Below are positions 1 through 5,378 of a stretch of DNA of 5,385 bases, in pieces. The notes beneath the pieces were generated by a model that was not told the origin of the DNA, did not search any database, and worked only from the letters and a program-made list of their open reading frames with translations. This DNA is from Clostridiales bacterium. Lineage in GTDB: Bacteria; Bacillota; Clostridia; Oscillospirales; Oscillospiraceae. Each line of letters begins with the position of its first letter. The stretch's first letter is position 1. Made by a program: the position numbers and the translations under genes. The stretch is from positions 1 to 5,385 of the forward strand of contig JAAYCC010000070.1 of NCBI GenBank assembly GCA_012729875.1, read 5' to 3'.

Positions 1-602
1 ATATCGACGGTGAAGTCCCGGAGATCGCGGTTATTTACCCCAATTATCCTAGCGCCCGTTTTTAACGCGACAGAGATTTCATCCTCTCCATGGACTTCAA
101 CAAGCGCCGAAAGTCCAAGACCGTCACATATATCAATATATTTCTCAATGGTCTCACAGTCGAGCAGGGAGCATATGAGCAGCGCCGCAGACGCGCCAAG
201 TGTTTTGGCCTCATAGATCATGTATTCATCTACTGTGAAGTCCTTACGGAGACACGGAAGCGAGACGGACGCAGCTATTTCTCTGAGGTATTCATCCCGC
301 CCCATAAACCACTTAGGCTCCGTCAGAACAGAAATGCAGACCGCTCCCGCCTTTTCGTACTCCTCTGCAATTTTAAGATACGGAAATTCAGGCGCTATAA
401 TTCCCTTCGACGGCGAGGCCCTTTTGCACTCGCAGATAAATCCTATATCATCGCCCGAAAGCGCCTGTTCAAACGGGAAGCCTGTATCGCAATCCATGGA
501 GAGGGCTGCCGCTTTTATTTCCGTGAGCGGTATTGTTTTCTTTTTTTCTGTCACACGGACCTCTGCGTAATCGGCGATCATATCCATTATGTTTGTAATC
601 AT
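1..602 (-). CDS. trpC: Indole-3-glycerol-phosphate synthase, 3' end beyond window
   Basis: TrpC closes the indole ring, converting 1-(2-carboxyphenylamino)-1-deoxyribulose 5-phosphate to indole-3-glycerol phosphate, CO2 and water; it is a cytoplasmic (beta/alpha)8 barrel. The frame is open from ATG at 602-600 to the window edge, giving 200 of roughly 260 expected residues. Family signatures run in order: CECKRASPSKG (57-67, with E58 and K60), SVLTEPKWFMG (91-101), LRKDF (118-122, catalytic K120), GASAALLI (136-143), LVEVH (167-171, with E169) and GVNNRDL (188-194, with N190). These match the known catalytic Glu/Lys/Asn set of IGPS; the late phosphate-binding motifs are outside the window. The start codon overlaps the trpD stop as ATGA, so translation is probably coupled. 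No frameshift is seen. Absence of a TrpF fusion cannot be judged because the C-terminus is missing. Confidence 0.96.
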   Translation of the reverse strand, partial: MITNIMDMIADYAEVRVTEKKKTIPLTEIKAAALSMDCDTGFPFEQALSGDDIGFICECKRASPSKGIIAPEFPYLKIAEEYEKAGAVCISVLTEPKWFMGRDEYLREIAASVSLPCLRKDFTVDEYMIYEAKTLGASAALLICSLLDCETIEKYIDICDGLGLSALVEVHGEDEISVALKTGARIIGVNNRDLRDFTVD

Positions 603-1615
603 CTATTTGACCCGATTCTGAATTCTTCAAGCTTTGCCATCGCCCTACCTAAATCCACTGTTTCCGAGGCAAGCTTCACACCTTCGGATATGGACCCGGT
701 CTTTCTGGCGATGTAAAACCCGGCTCCCGCGTTCATCAAAACAGTATCACGCTTCGGCCCCTTCTCCCCTCCCAGAATAGACAATGTAATCTTTGCATTC
801 TCCCGAGGCGTACCGCCGATAAGATCCGCCTTTGACGAACGGGCAAAGCCGAAGTCCTCCGGCTTTATGATGTCTGTCTTGTAGTATCCATCCTTTACTT
901 CGCAGACGGTCGTCGGCGCGCAGGTCGCGATCTCATCCAGCTTATCCTGACAATATACAACAAGTCCGTGCTTTACCCCAAGGCTCGGCATAACTTTTGC
1001 CAGTGGCTCAACAAGGCTTTCATCATAGACTCCGAGAAGCATCATTGCAGGCGACGCCGGATTAGTCAGCGGACCCAAAATGTTGAAAACAGTTCTTATT
1101 CCCAGCTCCTTTCGTATTGAGCCGACATACTTCATAGAGGTATGGTACTTTTGCGCAAAGAGGAAGCAGATCCCAACTGTCCTGAGAAGCTCCCTGCACT
1201 TGGCGGGATCCTGATCAATGTTGACGCCCAGCGCCTCCAGACAGTCGGCTGTGCCGCTGGCGGAAGATGCGGCGCGGTTGCCGTGCTTTGCGACCTTTAC
1301 TCCGCCCGCGGCAAGAACGAGGGCTGCAGTGGTGGATATGTTGAAACTTAGGGATCCGTCCCCGCCCGTGCCCACTATGTCAAGAACATTCATATCGTGA
1401 TCGACCTTGGTTACATGGTCGCGCATGGCTGAGGTGCACCCGGATATTTCGGCAATCGTCTCCGCCTTTGTGTTTTTTGTTGAAAGAGCCGCGAGGAAAG
1501 CGGCGTTCTGTGTCTGGCTGGTCTCGCCGTTCATAATTTCGTTCATTGCCGCATAGGCCTCGTCATAGGAGAGGTCCTGTTTATCCACGATTTTGATGAT
1601 TGCTTCTCTAATCAT
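599..1615 (-). CDS. trpD: Anthranilate phosphoribosyltransferase
   Basis: TrpD transfers the phosphoribosyl group of PRPP to anthranilate, giving N-(5'-phosphoribosyl)anthranilate, the second committed step to tryptophan. The 338-residue length is normal for the stand-alone enzyme. An N-terminal helical domain (about 3-65) is followed by the glycosyltransferase family 3 domain (about 75-325). The PRPP-binding GTGGD is at 82-86, with FNIST at 91-95; KHGNRAASSASGTAD spans 110-124. The anthranilate-site segment SMKYVGSIRKELG is at 160-172, with RTVFNILGPLTNPA at 174-187. The Mg-binding Asp-Glu pair is D227-E228. The ATG is preceded by GGAGG (rc of 1624-1628) at 8-base spacing. It lies 19 bases after the trpG stop and overlaps trpC by four bases. 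There is no fused TrpG domain. The related nucleoside phosphorylases of this fold are excluded by the TrpD motifs and the operon context. Confidence 0.98.
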   Translation of the reverse strand: MIREAIIKIVDKQDLSYDEAYAAMNEIMNGETSQTQNAAFLAALSTKNTKAETIAEISGCTSAMRDHVTKVDHDMNVLDIVGTGGDGSLSFNISTTAALVLAAGGVKVAKHGNRAASSASGTADCLEALGVNIDQDPAKCRELLRTVGICFLFAQKYHTSMKYVGSIRKELGIRTVFNILGPLTNPASPAMMLLGVYDESLVEPLAKVMPSLGVKHGLVVYCQDKLDEIATCAPTTVCEVKDGYYKTDIIKPEDFGFARSSKADLIGGTPRENAKITLSILGGEKGPKRDTVLMNAGAGFYIARKTGSISEGVKLASETVDLGRAMAKLEEFRIGSNR

Positions 1616-1634
1616 TGTTGCTCCCTCCGTGAAC

Positions 1635-2207
1635 TCATTTCACTAAGTCAAGAAAATTTCTCAGGATTTTCGGGCCATCCGGCGTCATAATGGATTCCGG
1701 GTGGAACTGTACACCAAAGACGTTATATTCTCTATGCTTTACGCCCATTATCTCCCCGTCCTCCGCTCGGGCGGTGACTTTGAGGCATTCAGGCATAGTG
1801 TCCTCAATTGCTGCAAGAGAGTGGTATCTTGCCACCGGGACGACCTCCGGCAGATCTCTAAACAACGTACAGTCTGCGTCAAGACGCGTCCTGCACTGCT
1901 TGCCGTGCATCAGCTCCTTGGCGTAGGAAAGCTGCGCTCCGTATGCTCTGCATATAGACTGGTGTCCGAGACAGACGCCGAGTATAGGATAAAGGCTCCC
2001 GAGCTTCAGAACGATTTCAATGCTTATTCCTGCGTTCTCCGGTCTTCCTGGACCGGGTGAGATAACGATGGCATCCGGTTCCAAAGCGCGGATTTCATAA
2101 GCCGTCATTGCATCGTTCCGTATCACTGTGATATCAGGATCGATTGAGCCGATTAGCTGATAAAGGTTGTATGAAAAGCTGTCATAATTATCAATAAGAA
2201 GAATCAT
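1635..2207 (-). CDS. trpG: Anthranilate synthase component II (glutamine amidotransferase)
   Basis: TrpG is the class I glutamine amidotransferase subunit that hydrolyses glutamine and delivers ammonia to TrpE for anthranilate synthesis. With ATG at 2207-2205 it has 190 residues, the normal size, and opens with the family-typical MILLIDNYDSF. The oxyanion segment SPGPGRPENAG is at 50-60. The nucleophile is C79 in GVCLGHQ (77-83), with HGK at 101-103 and RYHSL at 127-131. The catalytic H169 and E171 lie in FGVQFHPES (164-172). The upstream GTG (2210-2208) is an in-frame alternative adding one residue; the ATG is preferred because it gives the conserved N-terminus and lies 8 bases from GAGGAG. 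Either way the start overlaps the trpE stop, implying coupled synthesis of the two subunits. PabA of folate synthesis is nearly indistinguishable by sequence; position inside the trp operon decides the name, though dual use is possible. Confidence 0.97.
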   Translation of the reverse strand: MILLIDNYDSFSYNLYQLIGSIDPDITVIRNDAMTAYEIRALEPDAIVISPGPGRPENAGISIEIVLKLGSLYPILGVCLGHQSICRAYGAQLSYAKELMHGKQCRTRLDADCTLFRDLPEVVPVARYHSLAAIEDTMPECLKVTARAEDGEIMGVKHREYNVFGVQFHPESIMTPDGPKILRNFLDLVK

Positions 2208-3667
2208 CACTCCAACTCCTCAGCAATTTTAAGAGCATTGACCAGTGCTTCTGCCTTATTTATACATTCCTGATATTCATTCTCCGGAACGGAATCCGCG
2301 ACGATACCCGCGCCGCTTCTGACGAACACCCTTCCGTTTTTTTTATAAGCCATGCGGATTGCAATACAGGTATCGAGATTGCCTGTAAAATCTATATAGC
2401 CGATGGCTCCGCCGTAGATTCCTCGCTTGTTGTTTTCAAGGTCATTTATCAGCTGACAGGCACGTATCTTGGGTGCACCGGAAAGAGTACCGGCAGGAAG
2501 GACGGCGTACACCGCGTCAAGCGCGTCCTTATCCTCACGTATCTCGCCGCGTATGCTTGAACCTATGTGCATGACGTGGGAGTAACGCTCTATGCTGCGG
2601 AGCTTTTCTACCTCAACTGTCCCAAATTTACTGATTCTGCCGATATCGTTACGCCCCAGATCCACCAGCATGTTATGCTCCGCAAGCTCCTTTGGATCGT
2701 TCAGAAGATCCTGCTCCATAGCCGTATCCTCCGCCGCCGTCTTACCGCGGGGACGCGTTCCTGCAAGCGGGAATGTGTGCAGCACTCCGTTTTCAAGCTT
2801 CACAAGGGTTTCCGGTGACGCCCCCACAACCTCGATGTCCGAGAAAGAGAAAAAGAACATGTATGGCGAGGGATTTATTGTCCTCAGCACCCTATATGTG
2901 TTCAGAAGGCTCCCCTCAAATCCAGCCTCCAGTCTGTTTGAAAGAACAATCTGAAAAATATCCCCTTCGCGTATATGATGCTTTGCCTTCTCCACCATTT
3001 CGCAGTAACGCCTTTTATCGAAAAGAGGAGATATTTCGCTGGTGAGCTTCCCGGGTTTATCCGGACATGGCTCTCCGTTTTTTATGAGGTCTCGCAGGTT
3101 TTCAAGCTCTGTTGCAGTCTTTTTGTAGTTTTTTTCTATATCTGTAAGCTCCATATTTGCAATTAGAATAATTTTTTGCCTGAAGCTATCGAACGCGATG
3201 ACTTTATCAAAAAGCATTAGGTTAAGATCCTTAAACCCATCCGTATCCTCGGTATAAAGATCAAGTACAGGCTCCGAATACTTTAAAAAATCATACGCAA
3301 AATAGCCTACAAGGCCGCCGGCGAAAGGCGGAAGATAGTCAAACTTCGGGCTTTTATATGCATACAGCAGCCGACGGATATGCTTTCCGGGGTCATCCGT
3401 CTCAAAGGAATACGAACCAATCCTCATTTGGTGATCAACGCAGCTTATCTCAAGCTTTGGGTCAAAGCCGAGGAATGTGTAGCGTCCACATTTTTCGCTT
3501 CCCGGTACGGATTCCAGCATATAGCAGTGGCTTGATACATTTTCTAATATTCTGAGTACCTCTATCGGCGTCCTGATGTCGGACATCATCTCTGTGCTCA
3601 CAGGAGCAGCGCTGTAATCTCCCGTTGCGGCAACTTCTCTGATTTCGCTAAGACTTGGCTTCACCAT
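2207..3667 (-). CDS. trpE: Anthranilate synthase component I
   Basis: TrpE converts chorismate plus ammonia (from TrpG) to anthranilate and pyruvate and is the feedback-controlled first enzyme of the pathway. The 486 residues are a usual length. The N-terminal domain (about 28-170) contains MLESVPG (50-56) and GRYTFLG (61-67), where the LES element contributes to the tryptophan inhibition site in characterised TrpE proteins. The chorismate-binding domain (about 218-478) contains IREGDIFQIVLSNR (232-245), NPSPYMFF (265-272), GASPETLVKL (282-291) and AGTRPRG (302-308). It continues with EHNMLVDLGRNDIGR (330-344), LPAGTLSGAPKIRA (390-403) and RSGAGIVADS (450-459). Preservation of LES and NPSPYM suggests that feedback inhibition by tryptophan is retained (inference). 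ATG is preceded by AAGGAGG at six bases. This is the first gene after the T-box leader and ends in TGA overlapping trpG. PabB and menaquinone-type synthases are less likely given the operon. Confidence 0.98.
   Translation of the reverse strand: MVKPSLSEIREVAATGDYSAAPVSTEMMSDIRTPIEVLRILENVSSHCYMLESVPGSEKCGRYTFLGFDPKLEISCVDHQMRIGSYSFETDDPGKHIRRLLYAYKSPKFDYLPPFAGGLVGYFAYDFLKYSEPVLDLYTEDTDGFKDLNLMLFDKVIAFDSFRQKIILIANMELTDIEKNYKKTATELENLRDLIKNGEPCPDKPGKLTSEISPLFDKRRYCEMVEKAKHHIREGDIFQIVLSNRLEAGFEGSLLNTYRVLRTINPSPYMFFFSFSDIEVVGASPETLVKLENGVLHTFPLAGTRPRGKTAAEDTAMEQDLLNDPKELAEHNMLVDLGRNDIGRISKFGTVEVEKLRSIERYSHVMHIGSSIRGEIREDKDALDAVYAVLPAGTLSGAPKIRACQLINDLENNKRGIYGGAIGYIDFTGNLDTCIAIRMAYKKNGRVFVRSGAGIVADSVPENEYQECINKAEALVNALKIAEELE
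2216..2221 (-). promoter_or_regulatory. Ribosome binding site of trpG inside the trpE end
   Basis: GAGGAG lies within the last codons of trpE. It stands 8 bases before ATG (2207-2205) and 5 bases before GTG (2210-2208). The spacing favours the ATG start of trpG. The site shows that trpG has its own Shine-Dalgarno signal despite overlapping trpE. Confidence 0.7.
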
Positions 3668-3673
3668 GACTTC

Positions 3674-3680
3674 CCTCCTT
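3674..3680 (-). promoter_or_regulatory. Ribosome binding site of trpE
   Basis: AAGGAGG, a near-complete match to the 16S rRNA 3' end, is followed by six bases and the trpE ATG. It lies just after the U-tract of the leader terminator. Termination would therefore leave it untranscribed, and read-through exposes it. Confidence 0.85.
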
Positions 3681-3688
3681 TGAGCAAT

Positions 3689-3729
3689 AAAAAAAGTCCC
3701 TGACAGATCATTAAAGATCTATCAAGGAC
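3689..3729 (-). terminator. Intrinsic terminator of the T-box leader
   Basis: On the minus strand, GUCCUUGAUAGAUC (3729-3716) pairs with GAUCUGUCAGGGAC (3709-3696) over 14 consecutive pairs, two of them G-U, around a six-base loop, followed by seven U (3695-3689). The 5' arm shares GUCCUU (3729-3724) with the 3' side of the T-box antiterminator, so the two folds exclude each other. It ends just upstream of the trpE ribosome binding site, as expected of a conditional attenuator. Confidence 0.96.
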
Positions 3730-3951
3730 GAATAAACAAAATTACCCGTGGTGCCACCTTGTTTTACGGCAATGCCGTACACTTTACAGGATACCAACAT
3801 ATCCCCGGCAACTGACGTATGCCCACACGTCGCAGAATACTCAGCTTTCGCTTTTGACTGCGCCCTCAGCGGTCCATTTGATGATATGTTTTCCACCCGA
3901 TTCTCAGCACCACGGGTTCTCTGTAGGAGCATTATCAACGTTATCTCCGCT
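3689..3951 (-). promoter_or_regulatory. T-box riboswitch, tRNA-Trp specific, controlling the trp operon
   Basis: This is a leader RNA that binds tRNA directly and switches between an antiterminator and a terminator. Stem I runs 3951-3868: basal helix AGCGG/CCGCU (3951-3947 with 3872-3868), then an internal loop, then GATAATG/CATATC (3936-3930 with 3888-3883, one bulged base). The distal helix is ACCCG/CGGGU (3917-3913 with 3899-3895), with the typical ACAGAGA before it. The internal loop carries the specifier UGG (3876-3874) followed by A, which pairs with the CCA anticodon of tRNA-Trp. The linker holds small hairpins, including UACGGC/GCCGUA (3779-3774 with 3770-3765). The T-box AAGGUGGCACCACGGGU (3760-3744) contains UGGC (3756-3753), which would pair with an acceptor end GCCA. 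Bacterial tRNA-Trp has G as its discriminator base, so both contacts agree. By family knowledge, uncharged tRNA-Trp stabilises the antiterminator and turns on trpEGDC. Confidence 0.97.
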
Positions 3952-3983
3952 TCAACAGTTTAGTTCGCTATTAAATTTTTTTC

Positions 3984-4012
3984 AAATTATCATAAACTAT
4001 CGCACTTGTCAA
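3984..4012 (-). promoter_or_regulatory. Promoter of the trp operon
   Basis: The minus strand reads TTGACA (4012-4007), a 17-base spacer, then TAATTT (3989-3984), with TG one base before the -10 (extended -10). The -35 is a perfect sigma-A consensus. The predicted transcript start, near 3977, lies about 25 bases before Stem I of the T-box. This places the whole leader at the 5' end of the message. No separate operator or TRAP-type triplet repeats were seen, so control appears to rest on the T-box. Confidence 0.85.
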
Positions 4013-4140
4013 GTGAAAATTTTGAATCTTATACAGCAAAATTTTTGCTACTTATGGTTTTGAGCTTCATTGCCCTTTTGTGTAATTGCATCAACAAGCG
4101 GCACTTACTGCACATCACAATACGCAGAAAACAGGTAAGC

Positions 4141-4409
4141 AGTTGTGTCTGTCACGCCCTGCCCCAGAATCATCTTTGTACTGGAGCAGTTTTTTACAAT
4201 CATCTGTGGCTTTTGTGACATAATCGACATATTTCTGAGCCAGCTTACCCTCTTCAGCATCTGTCCAAGGGTAATGATCTCTGTCGGAATATCACTTGAG
4301 CGAAAAAATCCAGAGATATTGTGGTTATGCCGGCATCCTCTATCTGCTTACGAATACCGGCATCAATGGATGAGCCGTATACAAATACAGCGGCAGTAAA
4401 ATTATTATC
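4141..4409 (-). pseudogene. Decayed ABC substrate-binding protein fragment (metal/siderophore type)
   Basis: There is no intact gene here, but minus-strand pieces in different frames read like one protein. From 4409 the frame gives DNNFTAAVFVYGSSIDAGIR and then KQIEDAGITTISLDFF (to about 4303). A second frame (4299-4255) gives SSDIPTEIITLGQML. A third (about 4262-4141) gives DAEEGKLAQKYVDYVTK followed by ATDDCKKLLQYKDD. The order fits class III (helical-backbone) periplasmic binding proteins of Fe/siderophore/B12 importers: a strand ending in a VYGS-like turn, a KQ-EDAGI-V-SL helix-strand, a P-TEI-TLG helix, then an acidic helix. Both ends are missing: no signal peptide or lipobox and no C-terminal lobe. 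The fragment begins seven bases after the stop of the adjacent ABC ATPase remnant. The family call rests on remembered pattern only and is moderate; that it is non-functional is clearer. Confidence 0.5.
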
Positions 4410-4415
4410 TCGCCG

Positions 4416-4635
4416 TCAACCATAGCGGGTCTGAATCATTTCCCTGTAACGGCCGTTCATCCTCAACAGCTCCTCATGGCTGCCCTGCTCTATTATCCCT
4501 TTATCCCCTGTAACCAGAATTTTATCAGCAAAGCGTATGGCGGAAAGTCTGTGCGCAACAATAAAGCAGGTTCTGTATGAGCTTCTACAATGCGATCTGT
4601 ATTTTCTGCCCAGTTCTCGCATCAAGTGATGAAGT
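4416..4635 (-). pseudogene. C-terminal remnant of an exporter-type ABC ATPase
   Basis: The minus strand carries the end of an MsbA/MdlB-like ABC transporter nucleotide-binding domain. From 4635 one frame gives TSSLDARTGQKIQIAL, the region just after the Walker B/D-loop. It is followed by an in-frame TAG and KLIQN. The frame then shifts by one base to RTCFIVAHRLSAIRFADK, where H of AHRLS is the switch histidine. The tail is ILVTGDKGIIEQGSHEELL and RMNGRYREMIQTRYG, with stop TGA at 4418-4416. Walker A, Q-loop, signature and all membrane helices are absent. The nonsense codon, the frameshift and the missing 5' part make this a broken leftover. A short open frame from 4625 exists, but its first 18 residues are out of frame with the homologous part, so it is not a gene. 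The protein was probably one half of a heterodimeric exporter or exporter-like importer (inference). Confidence 0.85.
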
Positions 4636-4638
4636 CAC

Positions 4639-4659
4639 AGCAGATTATATTGATCTGCT
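4639..4659. repeat. Inverted repeat AGCAGAT-N7-ATCTGCT
   Basis: A perfect 7-bp dyad (4639-4645 with 4653-4659) has a seven-base AT-rich centre. It is flanked by a second, outer pair AGTGAT/ATCACT (4625-4630 with 4665-4670). It overlaps the proposed -35 hexamer of the rhodanese promoter. It could be an operator for an unknown regulator or a chance hairpin. No U-tract follows on either strand, so a terminator is unlikely. Confidence 0.5.
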
Positions 4660-4678
4660 TTATAATCACTAATATAAG
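4650..4678 (+). promoter_or_regulatory. Candidate promoter of the rhodanese gene
   Basis: TTGATC (4650-4655), a 17-base spacer and TATAAG (4673-4678) resemble a sigma-A promoter. The predicted start is near 4685, about 34 bases before the GTG. A TATAAT at 4661-4666 is a competing -10 but has no -35 at the right distance. Confidence 0.5.
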
Positions 4679-4701
4679 GTACAGGCTTAAATAATAATTA
4701 T

Positions 4702-4708
4702 AAAGGAG
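4702..4708 (+). promoter_or_regulatory. Ribosome binding site deciding the GTG start at 4719
   Basis: AAAGGAG lies 10 bases before GTG (4719-4721). The next in-frame candidates, TTG at 4731 and ATG at 4746, are too far away and would cut into the first membrane helix. The site therefore supports the GTG start. Confidence 0.7.
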
Positions 4709-4718
4709 ATAGAGCACT

Positions 4719-5261
4719 GTGATAAAATATTTGACAGGAGCTTTGATGGGCGGTATTCTTGGGTATTTTGTGTTTTATAAGCTTATAGGATGTTCAAACG
4801 GGAGCTGTCCAATTACTGCAAATCCATATATATCGACCATATATGGAGTGTTACTAGGGGTGCTCCTTGCGGTGATAATAGCACCGCCGGCGAAAACAGC
4901 CAATTTGGAGCAGACGTCAAAGTCTCCCTCCATAGAGTATAAAAAGATTACGGCAGAAGAAGCCAAAGCCAGGATGGACAGCGGAGCTCAAATAATTATC
5001 CTCGATGTGCGAACCGAAGCGGAGTATAATGCAGGTCACATTCCAGACGCGATTTTGATACCGAATGAAACCATAACCGACAAAATGCCGGATTTGCTGA
5101 CGGAGCTTGACGCCGAAATATTGATTTACTGCCGCTCAGGAAACCGCAGCGCACAGGCCGCGAAAAAGCTGATAGCAATCGGATATACAGATGTCTATGA
5201 CTTCGGCGGAATCATCGACTGGCCGTATGGCACTCTGTCAGAGCCTTTGGAACGCAAATGA
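4719..5261 (+). CDS. Membrane-anchored rhodanese-like protein with N-terminal DUF6132-like segment
   Basis: The 180-residue product has two parts. Residues 1-56 hold two hydrophobic segments (about 3-22 and 40-56) joined by GCSNGSCPITANPYIS (24-39). This matches my recollection of the DUF6132 pattern (GC-x-GxCPIT-NP followed by YG-x-LG). Residues about 76-172 form a single rhodanese domain: DVRTEAEYNAGHIPDA (96-111) and the active-site loop CRSGNRS (138-144), with C138 as the expected persulfide-carrying cysteine. GYTDVYDFGGIIDWP (155-169) is typical of the domain end. Rhodaneses move sulfane sulfur; the natural donor and acceptor cannot be told. With two helices, both termini should lie on the same side, most likely the cytoplasm, with the Cys25/Cys30 loop outside (inference). 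The start is GTG, supported by AAAGGAG. It stands alone, divergent from the trp operon, with no functional link visible. Confidence 0.92.
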   Translation: MIKYLTGALMGGILGYFVFYKLIGCSNGSCPITANPYISTIYGVLLGVLLAVIIAPPAKTANLEQTSKSPSIEYKKITAEEAKARMDSGAQIIILDVRTEAEYNAGHIPDAILIPNETITDKMPDLLTELDAEILIYCRSGNRSAQAAKKLIAIGYTDVYDFGGIIDWPYGTLSEPLERK

Positions 5262-5349
5262 AAGCCTAAACCATGACCGTCAACGCTGAGGTTCGCCATC
5301 GCTTTTCAAAGTACGTTCACCACCTCAAAATGTGGAGAAAAAATGTAAA

Positions 5350-5378
5350 TTGTGCTTTTAAAGCCCATATGCTATACT
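5350..5378 (+). promoter_or_regulatory. Promoter for a gene beyond the window
   Basis: TTGTGC (5350-5355), 17 bases, then TATACT (5373-5378) gives a good sigma-A-like promoter pointing out of the window. The preceding stretch, 5262-5349, contains no gene and no convincing terminator for the rhodanese gene. The downstream gene could therefore also receive read-through. Confidence 0.65.

Noticed and set aside
90..716. Long plus-strand open frame of 208 codons opposite trpC and the end of trpD
   Set aside because: It is a shadow of two clear genes on the other strand, has no ribosome binding site or recognisable motif, and is rich in Arg/Cys/Phe as expected of an antisense frame.
3711..3938. 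75-codon minus-strand frame inside the trp leader, a possible leader peptide
   Set aside because: It lies wholly within the T-box RNA, runs through the specifier and T-box elements, has no good ribosome binding site and lacks tandem Trp codons, so peptide-type attenuation is not supported.
3689..4012. TRAP binding site or TrpR operator controlling trp
   Set aside because: No run of spaced GAG/UAG triplets and no clear dyad over the promoter was seen; the T-box accounts for the control.
4034..4048. Palindrome AGCAAAATTTTTGCT, considered as a terminator
   Set aside because: The stem is nearly all A-T, no U-tract follows outside the stem, and no intact gene ends nearby.
3748..4063. Two plus-strand frames overlapping the T-box region
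   Set aside because: They are antisense to a structured leader, show no ribosome binding site and match no family.
4020..4140. Possible further coding remnant next to the trp promoter
   Set aside because: Minus-strand frames contain stops every few dozen codons or fewer and no recognisable motif; nothing could be supported.
4145..4399. 84-codon plus-strand frame
   Set aside because: The opposite strand explains this stretch better as a decayed substrate-binding protein; the plus frame shows no motif.
4996..5178. Minus-strand frame opposite the rhodanese domain
   Set aside because: It is a shadow of the well-supported plus-strand gene, with no start signal.
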